Origin: Nitrospira sp.
GTDB lineage: Bacteria; Nitrospirota; Nitrospiria; Nitrospirales; Nitrospiraceae
Direction of reading: 5' to 3'
NCBI GenBank assembly: GCA_013140455.1
Contig: JABFSU010000136.1
Location: 1 to 57,486, forward strand
Length of the DNA stretch: 57,486 bases
Numbering within the stretch: position 1 is the stretch's first letter; each line of letters opens with the position of its first letter. The notes under the pieces were generated by a model. That model had not been told where the DNA came from and ran no database searches. It worked only from the letters and a program-made list of their open reading frames with translations. Below, piece by piece: positions 25,030 to 33,361 of this stretch. Both the position numbers and the translations under genes were made by a program.

Positions 25030-26214
25030 ATGGCGCTTCAAATTCGCAGGGCACATCGATTCCTTCCTCCTTCCCAAGATCACATCGCACTCCGTGCATC
25101 CGACCGCACAAACAGGGAAAAGGTTCTTGGAACCTTTTCCATATCACTGGTCGCTGGGGGGCTCGTTCTATGTTTATGCCAGCTTATCTCGGCCTCCAAC
25201 GCCGAAAGTGCGGAAAAGTGGCTTATCTATACACAAGGTATTACCTTGCCAGGTGGACAACATCTTCTGGGATATTCCTACTACGGATACTTTGAAGTTC
25301 CAGGTGATCAAGTAGGTTCGCTCGACATTCTAGGCAGGACGAATGACATCTGGGATAAGATCAATAAGCCGACCTCAGCAATCGAAAGAAACAAGAAGCC
25401 CACCATCACCCGAAACGATAATGCGTACATGGTGGCCTTCTTTGATCCAAGCCTGGACAAGCCTCTAATCTGCACAAAAACTGAGGCCGCCTTCAAACAA
25501 TCCGATGCACCCGTCGTTCCCCCAGAAACCACGGTCGCTGTCAAAACAATCGTAGCTGGTGCAACTGCGGCGGCTAAAGCCTTCCCCTGCGACCTTGAAA
25601 CAAGGGACAAAGGCAATACCAAGATTACATTCACGGTCGAGAAGCAGCTCACCGATACGACTAAAGGAGAGCTGCTGAAAGGAACCGTCCTCGTTCACGA
25701 ACTCTATCGGTTCCGCATCATCTCTGGGCCCGTGTTTTCTTCACTCATCACAAAGAACCGCACATTCAGCACCATTACAAATGCAGCAGGACAGCAAGTA
25801 ATCTCCTCGTCCAGAGCGAATGACTCCCCCGCAAACTTTCCTGTCTTCTTGAAAACCTACTGGGCTCGTGATGGACGAGATATCCTGGTTGACCCTACGC
25901 ATTGGTACAGCCCTGAGCGGTTCAACCCCATCATTGGGATCAATCTCGTCAATAACCCATTGAAGAACTTTTACGTCGGCCTGAGCTACGAACCGATTCT
26001 TGGAGTGGATATCGTGGCTGGTGCACATTTCGCAAAGATAGATCAACTCGCTGGAGGCTTCTCCGATGGCCAAGTGGTGCCAGCCGGGACGCAACCACCC
26101 ACCACGAGCAAGTTTCTCACAGGTGGGTTTGTCGGCGTCACAGCTGATGTGGGAGTCATCGGCTCGTGGCTGGGATCTCAGATCACAAAAACGATTAAGG
26201 AAGGGTTTCGCTAG
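25030..26214 (+). CDS. Hypothetical exported protein, 394 residues
   Basis: I chose ATG 25030 because AAGGAG lies nine bases upstream; ATG 25021 and a longer open frame are alternatives. A signal or membrane anchor lies at about residues 35-60 (GTFSISLVAGGLVLCLCQLISASNA after a long basic N-region). The mature part has no family I recognise; the C-terminal third (FYVGLSYEPILGVDIVAGAH, GGFVGVTADVGVIGSWLG) has the look of membrane-inserted beta strands. The first of four exported proteins in AT-richer DNA (25030-28379), so this block may be transferred. Confidence 0.72.
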   Translation: MALQIRRAHRFLPPSQDHIALRASDRTNREKVLGTFSISLVAGGLVLCLCQLISASNAESAEKWLIYTQGITLPGGQHLLGYSYYGYFEVPGDQVGSLDILGRTNDIWDKINKPTSAIERNKKPTITRNDNAYMVAFFDPSLDKPLICTKTEAAFKQSDAPVVPPETTVAVKTIVAGATAAAKAFPCDLETRDKGNTKITFTVEKQLTDTTKGELLKGTVLVHELYRFRIISGPVFSSLITKNRTFSTITNAAGQQVISSSRANDSPANFPVFLKTYWARDGRDILVDPTHWYSPERFNPIIGINLVNNPLKNFYVGLSYEPILGVDIVAGAHFAKIDQLAGGFSDGQVVPAGTQPPTTSKFLTGGFVGVTADVGVIGSWLGSQITKTIKEGFR

Positions 26215-26270
26215 GACCAGCGACAAATGTGTCTGACACCTCTCACAGTTCAGATGGGCTTGAGGACGGC

Positions 26271-27158
26271 ATGAAGAGACTACCAAAGTTGTTGACCACA
26301 CTTTCTCTCGCAATTCAGCTTGTCTATGCGTCAGTCGTCTTCTCTCAACCGGCTATTTTGATCGCCCCTGAGCTGAAGCCCGTCCCTCGCACCGGGCCAC
26401 TGCCCCCAATTCCGTTGCCCCCAAAGCCTAAGGTTCTTCCAAACCCTTTTCCTTTTTCCACCGATCATAAGGAAATCCGAAGAGCTCCTTTTTACATTCC
26501 ACCAAACGAAGGGTTTGCCGTCAGTTTTTGTGACGACTACTATTGCGTCCTCAGCGCCAGGTCCTTCAAGCAACTAGAGGCCGGATGGTGCTGGAACGCC
26601 GCGGCACAGAGTGTCATGCGCTACCATGGCTACTATTTTTCTCAGTGCACCATTGCCAACACCACCTACCCCCCGCCCTCCTCTTTCACCTCCCCACAGC
26701 CTTGTTGCTTGCAAGACGGTAGACCAGATCCTGCTACCAACTGTAGGTTGATAGGAAGCCCTGGCGGCCTTCCACAAGATGTTTTCAATGCATTCGGATT
26801 CGATTATTGGCCTGCTATTGGTCAGCTTGCTACCCCAAGCTGGAGCTATGCAGTGGGCGAGATTTTGAATTATCGGCCTTTTATCGCCTGGCTTGATCCA
26901 CGCATCAGCGGTCTTTGGGCCCATACTTATGTCGTGCATGGCTTTAACAAACTGAATAATGCGATGGAGCTTAGGCTCAGCGATCCTCAGCAGGGCCCTT
27001 CAGTCATTAATCCGCAGAACCCTCCGTGGGCGGAAGATTGGTTTCAACCTTGGGACAACATACTTAGATCGCATAGTAGTGGGCAACTATTGCCAGTTGG
27101 CTTGGGCGACACGAATAATGAGCACAAGGGGGATATCGCCGGGATCGAACCACAGTGA
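26271..27158 (+). CDS. Exported papain/C39-like cysteine protease
   Basis: 295 residues from ATG 26271 (GAGG upstream), with a signal peptide (LLTTLSLAIQLVYASVVFS) and a Pro-rich linker. The protease signature is GWCWNAAAQSVMRYHG with nucleophile Cys107, then His218 in WAHTYVVHGFN and a following LSDPQQG that may supply the Asp/Asn. This resembles peptidase_C39-like/AvrRpt2-type papain folds. Extra Cys pairs (PCCLQ, TNCRL) suggest disulphides, so activity outside the cytoplasm. It lies between two unknown exported proteins and may process one of them or a nearby secreted protein; that is inference. Confidence 0.75.
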   Translation: MKRLPKLLTTLSLAIQLVYASVVFSQPAILIAPELKPVPRTGPLPPIPLPPKPKVLPNPFPFSTDHKEIRRAPFYIPPNEGFAVSFCDDYYCVLSARSFKQLEAGWCWNAAAQSVMRYHGYYFSQCTIANTTYPPPSSFTSPQPCCLQDGRPDPATNCRLIGSPGGLPQDVFNAFGFDYWPAIGQLATPSWSYAVGEILNYRPFIAWLDPRISGLWAHTYVVHGFNKLNNAMELRLSDPQQGPSVINPQNPPWAEDWFQPWDNILRSHSSGQLLPVGLGDTNNEHKGDIAGIEPQ

Positions 27159-27189
27159 GTTGACAGCAACTACGCATATGCGGAGTTCT

Positions 27190-27936
27190 ATGCTCGACAA
27201 TCCAGCTATTCAAGGAGTGAAGTTCGTGGGTTTCGGCCTAGTCCTGCTGCTTGTCCTATCGCCTGTCCCTGGGCAGGCCGCAAGCAGTGAGCCCAAGGGA
27301 ACGGAAACAATGCCTGTGGGCACTCGCACGTTCCACGATCCCCAAACGGCTGCGAACCTTGGCCTGAAGGATTTACAGAAAATTGGGTTGTCGCCAGACC
27401 AGGCTCACGAAGCCTATGCCACGGCTTTGGGGTTTTCTTCAGCTGCCGAAACGCTGAAGGCTCAGTTGGGAATCGGGCTTCGAACGTATGACGTCGTTCC
27501 AAGTTCCCTCCAGAGATTCCATAAAGAAGACGATCCGGTCACCCTGCTACTTGATCTGCACGAGATTGTATTTCCTGTCTTGGTCCAGGGAGAGCCACGA
27601 TCATCGCTCACGATTGCCGAATTAGAGCGGGGGAAAGGATGGAGGGTTCTGAAGAAGGGACGAACCGCACTCATCCGACTGATCGAGGAATACAGAACAT
27701 CCGCTGACGATAATTTGGTTGTCATTTCATCGCTTGGTCTCCAGTTTCTGGGTAAACGCAGCCCTACAGACCAAGAGGAACTCGTACTAGTTCCGCTCTT
27801 TGATAGCACGGCATTGGAGGTTCAAGCCGGCCAGCCGGTATTTGCCCGAGAGCTCTTTGTTCAAATTAATAAACAAATACAGATTCCGGATCAGGATGAC
27901 GGTGCACAAAAGATTCGGCCATCAATCGCGCGGTAA
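27190..27936 (+). CDS. Hypothetical exported protein, 248 residues
   Basis: ATG 27190 follows GCGGAG at good spacing; the frame is open far upstream but overlaps the protease gene. Signal peptide VKFVGFGLVLLLVLSPVPGQAA. The mature part contains helix-rich KDLQKIGLSPDQAHEAYATALGF and a beta-rich half (DPVTLLLDLHEIVFPVLVQG, ELVLVPLFDSTALEV). Not recognised. It follows the cysteine protease by 31 bases and is likely in the same operon. Confidence 0.68.
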   Translation: MLDNPAIQGVKFVGFGLVLLLVLSPVPGQAASSEPKGTETMPVGTRTFHDPQTAANLGLKDLQKIGLSPDQAHEAYATALGFSSAAETLKAQLGIGLRTYDVVPSSLQRFHKEDDPVTLLLDLHEIVFPVLVQGEPRSSLTIAELERGKGWRVLKKGRTALIRLIEEYRTSADDNLVVISSLGLQFLGKRSPTDQEELVLVPLFDSTALEVQAGQPVFARELFVQINKQIQIPDQDDGAQKIRPSIAR

Positions 27937-27959
27937 ACTCACTAACCAGGAGGGATAGA

Positions 27960-28379
27960 ATGCTGAGGTTTAGTCGGGCATTGACAGGCAGAGACATGAT
28001 CTTGTTCATGGGAATTTTCCTGTTGATAGGGCTACAGGGTTGCGATTTTCATATTTACCATCACGGACGCCTTGACAAAATGGTTGGGGACGGTCGCACT
28101 ACGGTACCGGCTGGGCCTGATGACTGTGGCGCTAAGGGATGCGACCCAGCAGGTTACACCGGTTCCCCGCAAGACTTTGTGGGAATCGGCGGACCCAGTC
28201 CAGTTGGAACCGGCTATACCTGTAACGCCGGAAGTGTCAAGTGCGGCAACAACAACCCGGGATGTTCACTGCGCTACCCAAACAAGGTATGCACGTCCAC
28301 ATTTACATATCCCAGCAGTGGCACTAGTGGGCCTTGTGCGTGTCAATGTCTCAATCCGCCGCCGCCACCGGCGCCTTGA
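27960..28379 (+). CDS. Cys-rich lipoprotein
   Basis: 139 residues behind a CAGGAGGG ribosome site. Lipobox GLQGC (Cys at about 28) after a hydrophobic LFMGIFLLI segment. The mature part is short, Gly/Pro-rich and holds about ten Cys (DDCGAKGCDPAG, CNAGSVKCGNNNPGC, CACQCLNPPPPP), suggesting a disulphide-stabilised surface lipoprotein. Function unknown. The last gene of the 25030-28379 exported run. Confidence 0.7.
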   Translation: MLRFSRALTGRDMILFMGIFLLIGLQGCDFHIYHHGRLDKMVGDGRTTVPAGPDDCGAKGCDPAGYTGSPQDFVGIGGPSPVGTGYTCNAGSVKCGNNNPGCSLRYPNKVCTSTFTYPSSGTSGPCACQCLNPPPPPAP

Positions 28380-28414
28380 AACATTCCTGTCTTGCAGAAC
28401 GGTCGCTAGCAGAA

Positions 28415-28442
28415 GGCGTGGTGTGATCGACCACACCACGCC
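28415..28442 (+). terminator. Hairpin after the Cys-rich lipoprotein gene
   Basis: GGCGTGGTGTG (28415-28425) and CACACCACGCC (28432-28442) pair perfectly over 11 bp with a 6-base loop. No T tract follows, so it may act as a factor-dependent terminator or mRNA stabiliser. It separates the lipoprotein run from the TPS module. Confidence 0.5.
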
Positions 28443-28576
28443 GGTCCATCTGGGCAGTGGAGATATTTTCAACCGCCCCCTACTTGATGGAGAAGCCTGG
28501 CAGGTCCCTTTGGTGAACTCGGAGCGTGTACTGGGTTACGCATGTTGAGTCAACCTACATAACTCGAAGGTGAACC

Positions 28577-31573
28577 ATGAAGAGAATAGGCTTGAAAGAT
28601 GGGAGCCGACACCTGCACATGCATGACGTGGCCCCCTTTCTCGCGAGCCTCGTCATATTCCCTTTTTACTTTCTCACTCTCGGCCACGCTCAAATCTCCC
28701 CGCCCATCACATCCTCTGGTCTGAACACGGTCGTGACAACGAACGGCAATGTTCACAGTATCACTGGCGGCACACGGCCTGGCAACGGAACAAACCTCTT
28801 TCACAGTTTCGGTGAATTTGGCGTCCCGACAAATAGCATCGCCAGCTTTCTGAATGAGACGGCGCTCCCAACAAACAACATTCTCGGTCGCGTGACCGGC
28901 GGTAATCCCTCGAACATCTTCGGCACCGTGCAAACCACCGGCTTCGATAATGCAAATCTGTTTCTCATGAATCCAGCCGGCATCATATTTGGGCCCAATG
29001 CCACATTGAATATCGGCGGGTCCGTCACCTTCACCACCACCACCGCGGATTACATCAGGCTCGCAACTGACAATGTGCGTTTCAACGCGATTCCCAACGC
29101 AGCAGCCGACGCCCTCCTAAACACGGCTCCGGTCGCCGCCTTCGGGTTTCTCGGATCGAATCCAGGGACCATTACCGTCCAGGGTAGCCAGCTTTCAGTC
29201 TCAGAAGGTCAAGGCATCTCGCTCGTTGGGGGAAACATTACGGTTCAGGCAGGCACGTTGGATGATGGAACGGTCCAGCCGACTCGGCTCTCAGCTCCCG
29301 GCGGTCAGATCAATCTCGCCAGTGTCGCATCGCCTGGCGAGATTGCCGCCGATAGTTTCCTGCCATCACCAGGCACGACGATGGGACATATCAACCTTTC
29401 CCAAGGATCATTACTGGATGTCTCAGCAGATGCCGCTGGGGCGGTCCGGATACGAGGCGGTCAGTTTGTGATGGATCAAGCCACGATTTCCACCGACACG
29501 GCCAATGTAAATGGCACGCCGGTTGCGATCGACATTAATGTCACCGGTGATATGTCCATCTCGAACGATGGAGCGCCTGCGCTCACTGCAAAATCTTCTG
29601 GTTCAGGTGACGCCGGAGAGATTCGCATTGTGTCCGCCAACTTGACGGTGACATCAACGGCTCTAGACTCAACGCTCGCCCTGATCGATACCCATACCTC
29701 AGGGATGGGCCGAGCGGGGAAGGTCAGTATCACAACCGGCAATCTCGAAGCAGGCAGCGGCGTTTGGTTCATCGATAGCGGAACATCGGCAGCGGGGCAT
29801 GGCAACGATGTCATAATCGATGCAACCAGCGCGCACTTTAACGACGTGAATATCAGCACCGGGGATTTCCGCGCGCACAACCAGGATATCTTTGATGCGA
29901 CAGGCTTTGCCGGAAATATTCGGCTAACGGCGGACTCTCTTAACTTGGTAACGACAGTTCTATCTACAGATTCCTTCCTGGGGCGAGGAGGAGAAAGTAC
30001 ACTGACAGCCAGAACCATTGAGATGACGAATGGTTTGATCGGATCTCTTTCCCTCGGCGGCAGCGGAGCTGTCACCATTGCAGCCGATAGCATACGGATG
30101 ACCCGAGCACAAATTGAGACAGAGACCGCATTCGAACCCGGGCGCGCCATTACTCTTACCGGGAAGGTAATCGAACTCAGAGACGGAACCTCTATACGGA
30201 ACCAGACCTCTGGCAATGCGGATGCCGGCAATATCCTTGTGGCAGCCACAGACCGTCTTACCCTCTCCGACCAGCCCACCACGAGCAGACCCACGGGGCT
30301 CTACACCAACTCGTTAGGCGTCGAAGGCGAACCTCTGGATACGCTCGGGGGAAAATCAGGCTCAATCACGATTACCACCCCTCTGCTTGAAATGAGTGGG
30401 GGGGCACGGATCAACACCACCACGGAAACGAGCGGACGGGGTGGCGATGTCACGATCGTCGCGACCGACCTTCTCTCCATTTCAGGAGAACGGCGCCTCC
30501 CGATCGCCGAAGACGAACTATCCCTTGGTGCCACGAATCCTGGTGGAATATTCACCCGCACTGTCGGCAACCAGTACTGTTCAGGGCCTTGCGGCAACGC
30601 TGGACATATCTCAATCACCACCGGTTCCATGAACTTGAACAGCGGTGCAGCAATCGATAGTGGAACTAGCAGCACCGGACAAGGTGGCGCGATTGGAATT
30701 AACGCAACGAACGCCATCACTCTATCTGGCACGCTAGCTGACGGCACACCAGGTGGCATCTTCAGTCGCGCAGTTGGAACCTCCCAGGATTCGGGCTCAG
30801 GTGGCAACATCGCTCTCACTGCCGGTCAATCAGTGAGCATCTCAGACGGCGCGTCGGTTTCCGCGAGCAGCACCGGCCCCGGCAACGCAGGGAACATTGC
30901 GATCAATGCCGGCCAACAATTTGAAATGCGCAACAGCTCTGTGAAGACGGAAGCGGCGCAGGCGAGCGGCGGGAATATCGACATTCAGGCCATCGACCGT
31001 ATCCGACTGGTGAATAGCTCCATCAGCACGTCCGTCCTCGGCGGCGCGGGCAGCGGTGGAAATATTACCATCGATCCCAATGTCGTCATCTTGCAGAACA
31101 GCCAGGTGATCGCGCAGGCCTTCCAGGGTTCCGGAGGGAACATTTCCATCACGACTCCCCTCTTCCTGGCCGATGCAAGCAGCCTGGTCGATGCCTCGTC
31201 GCAGTTCGGCTTGAACGGCACGGTGAATATCCAGAGTCCGACCTCGAACCTGGCAGGCACGGTCTCCTCACTCCCCTCTTCGCTTCGCCAGGTGCAGTCC
31301 CTCCAGACCGGCCGTTGCGCCGCATTGGCCGATAGCCGATCCAGCAGCCTGATCGTCGCCGGGCGCGATAATCTTCCGGCGGAACCGGGCGGCTGGTCGC
31401 CCAGTCCCTTCGCGCTCATGGGCGAAGAGACCGATTCGCTTGCCATCGCGTCACCGCCGGTCGCCACCATGACCGCATCAGCCGATGCCCCGGTTTCGTT
31501 GCGCCGGTTGACCCCCGCAGGCTTTCTGACACAGCGCTTTGCGGAGAATGGATTGACTGGATGCCGAGCGTAA
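28577..31573 (+). CDS. TpsA-type filamentous haemagglutinin-family exoprotein
   Basis: 998 residues. An extended signal peptide (to about residue 38, FLTLGHAQ) is followed by the TPS/haemagglutination-activity domain (GLNTVVTTNGNVHSITGG ... NLFLMNPAGIIFGPNATL), the recognition region for the TpsB pore. The rest is a long right-handed beta-helix with G-N-I-x-I and G-D-V-x-I rungs (GSITITTPLLEMSGGARI, GGNIDIQAIDRIRLVNSS). It ends in a Cys-containing segment (TGRCAALAD...; final GCRA), as in cyanobacterial-type TpsA. A surface or released adhesin or structural exoprotein, exported by the next gene product. Confidence 0.92.
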   Translation: MKRIGLKDGSRHLHMHDVAPFLASLVIFPFYFLTLGHAQISPPITSSGLNTVVTTNGNVHSITGGTRPGNGTNLFHSFGEFGVPTNSIASFLNETALPTNNILGRVTGGNPSNIFGTVQTTGFDNANLFLMNPAGIIFGPNATLNIGGSVTFTTTTADYIRLATDNVRFNAIPNAAADALLNTAPVAAFGFLGSNPGTITVQGSQLSVSEGQGISLVGGNITVQAGTLDDGTVQPTRLSAPGGQINLASVASPGEIAADSFLPSPGTTMGHINLSQGSLLDVSADAAGAVRIRGGQFVMDQATISTDTANVNGTPVAIDINVTGDMSISNDGAPALTAKSSGSGDAGEIRIVSANLTVTSTALDSTLALIDTHTSGMGRAGKVSITTGNLEAGSGVWFIDSGTSAAGHGNDVIIDATSAHFNDVNISTGDFRAHNQDIFDATGFAGNIRLTADSLNLVTTVLSTDSFLGRGGESTLTARTIEMTNGLIGSLSLGGSGAVTIAADSIRMTRAQIETETAFEPGRAITLTGKVIELRDGTSIRNQTSGNADAGNILVAATDRLTLSDQPTTSRPTGLYTNSLGVEGEPLDTLGGKSGSITITTPLLEMSGGARINTTTETSGRGGDVTIVATDLLSISGERRLPIAEDELSLGATNPGGIFTRTVGNQYCSGPCGNAGHISITTGSMNLNSGAAIDSGTSSTGQGGAIGINATNAITLSGTLADGTPGGIFSRAVGTSQDSGSGGNIALTAGQSVSISDGASVSASSTGPGNAGNIAINAGQQFEMRNSSVKTEAAQASGGNIDIQAIDRIRLVNSSISTSVLGGAGSGGNITIDPNVVILQNSQVIAQAFQGSGGNISITTPLFLADASSLVDASSQFGLNGTVNIQSPTSNLAGTVSSLPSSLRQVQSLQTGRCAALADSRSSSLIVAGRDNLPAEPGGWSPSPFALMGEETDSLAIASPPVATMTASADAPVSLRRLTPAGFLTQRFAENGLTGCRA

Positions 31574-31586
31574 GGTCGAGGCTTGG

Positions 31587-33350
31587 ATGAGGAATCACAG
31601 ATCGTTTGCGCGGCCGAGCGCAGGCATCGCTCTTCGTGCGGGGTTCGTCATGCTGCTCACGCTGACCCCTTCAGCTCTCCTGGCTCAGGCCCTTCCGCCG
31701 GTCTTCGATCCGACCGGCCGATCCGGTGAACCACCCGGTCCGCTCAAGAAGGAGTTCAGGCCGCCGGCTCCCCCGCCAAGCATGGTCCTGCCGCCGGTGC
31801 CACAGGCGCCGGATAGCGACCTGCAGCGGCAATTGGGACAGATCCGCGTTTTCGTGCACGACATCCATGTGACGGGCAACACCGTCTTTACGGAGGCGGA
31901 GATCGACCAGGTCACGAAGCCGTTCAAGGGCCGCACCCTCACGACGGATGACCTGGAGCGGCTGCGGCTGGCGCTGACCCTGCTCTACGTCAATCGAGGC
32001 TACATCACGTCGGGCGCGATTATTCCCGATCAGGACGTGACGCTCGGCGTCATCACCTATCACATCGTCGAAGGCACGGTCGCGCGGATCGATGTGGAAG
32101 GGACCGACTGGTTCCGTGACGGCTATCTGCGCGACCGGGTGGCGCTGGGCGTCAAAACGCCCTTTGCCATCACGCCGCTACAGGAACGGCTGCAACTGCT
32201 CCAGCAGGACCAGCGCCTTGAGCGCATCAACGCGGAACTCCGCCCCGGCGATCGCCGCGGGGAGAGCGTGCTGAATCTGCGGGTGAAGGAAGCCTCTCCG
32301 TGGAAAGCCTGGCTGGATTTCAATAACCATCAGACACCGGTCGTGGGCGCCGAACGGGGGCTGGCGACGATCGCACACCAAAATGTCACCGGCCACGGCG
32401 ATGCCTTCAGCTTCACCTATGGCCGGTCGCGCGGCGTGAATCCGATCATCGACACTTCCTACACGATTCCGGTGAATCGGTACGATACCACTCTGTCGGC
32501 CTACTACCGGCGTAACGATTTCCTCGTGGTCGATGAGAGCTTCCGCTTTCTCGACTTGAAGGCCGACGCTGAGATCTTCGGCATCACACTCCGCCAGCCG
32601 CTCTACAAAACGCTCACCGATGAGTTTGCCGTCGCGATCACCGGGGAACGGCTCTATAACAAGGTGACTTCCGCGTTCGACCAGGCCGGGCTCCCTTCAC
32701 TGTTCATCCCCGGCTCATCGGACACCGGCGTCAACACGGTCAGCGCGCTCCGCTTCATTCAAGAATATGTTCATCGCACGTCGAACTCGGTCATCGCTGT
32801 CCGTTCCCGCTTCTCCGTCGGGCTCGACGTGCTCGGCGCGACCAATAACTCCGGCCCGCTGCCGGACACCCAGTTCTTCTCCTGGTTGGGTCAAGTGCAG
32901 GGGTTGCAGCGACTCGACGACTGGGGGGGCGTGCAGCTGCTGGGACAGATGAGCCTCCAGCTCGCGAACGACCGCCTCTTCCCGCTGGAACAGGTGCCGG
33001 TCGGCGGACGCTTCAGTGTCCGTGGCTATCGCGAGAACACGCTCATTCGCGACAACGCGTTTCTCGCCTCCATTGAGTCCCGCATCCCGCTGCTCACGTT
33101 TCCCTCCGGCGAGCCCCGCCTCCAATTCGCGCAATTCGCCGATGTGGGCCGCGCCTGGAATGCCAAAGGCGGCACACCCGATCCGCAGACGCTGGCGAGC
33201 GTCGGATTGGGCATACGGTGGAGTCTTCTCCCTCAGGAGCGCGCACGGTTTGAACTCTACTGGGGACAACCGCTCAATCACGTTCCGCATCCGCCCGGCA
33301 ACCTGCAGGATCACGGCATCCATCTGCAGTTTGTCATGCAAGTCTTATAA
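31587..33350 (+). CDS. TpsB outer-membrane transporter (ShlB/FhaC/HecB family)
   Basis: 587 residues: signal peptide, a Pro-rich stretch, a first POTRA domain (VFVHDIHVTGNTVFTEAEIDQV), a second POTRA (GTVARIDVEGTDWFRDGYL) and a C-terminal 16-strand barrel. The family signature VRGYRENTLIRDNAFLASIE is intact, and the end is FVMQVL. It secretes the TpsA protein encoded 13 bases upstream across the outer membrane. Confidence 0.94.
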   Translation: MRNHRSFARPSAGIALRAGFVMLLTLTPSALLAQALPPVFDPTGRSGEPPGPLKKEFRPPAPPPSMVLPPVPQAPDSDLQRQLGQIRVFVHDIHVTGNTVFTEAEIDQVTKPFKGRTLTTDDLERLRLALTLLYVNRGYITSGAIIPDQDVTLGVITYHIVEGTVARIDVEGTDWFRDGYLRDRVALGVKTPFAITPLQERLQLLQQDQRLERINAELRPGDRRGESVLNLRVKEASPWKAWLDFNNHQTPVVGAERGLATIAHQNVTGHGDAFSFTYGRSRGVNPIIDTSYTIPVNRYDTTLSAYYRRNDFLVVDESFRFLDLKADAEIFGITLRQPLYKTLTDEFAVAITGERLYNKVTSAFDQAGLPSLFIPGSSDTGVNTVSALRFIQEYVHRTSNSVIAVRSRFSVGLDVLGATNNSGPLPDTQFFSWLGQVQGLQRLDDWGGVQLLGQMSLQLANDRLFPLEQVPVGGRFSVRGYRENTLIRDNAFLASIESRIPLLTFPSGEPRLQFAQFADVGRAWNAKGGTPDPQTLASVGLGIRWSLLPQERARFELYWGQPLNHVPHPPGNLQDHGIHLQFVMQVL

Positions 33351-33361
33351 GGACGAGGCCG

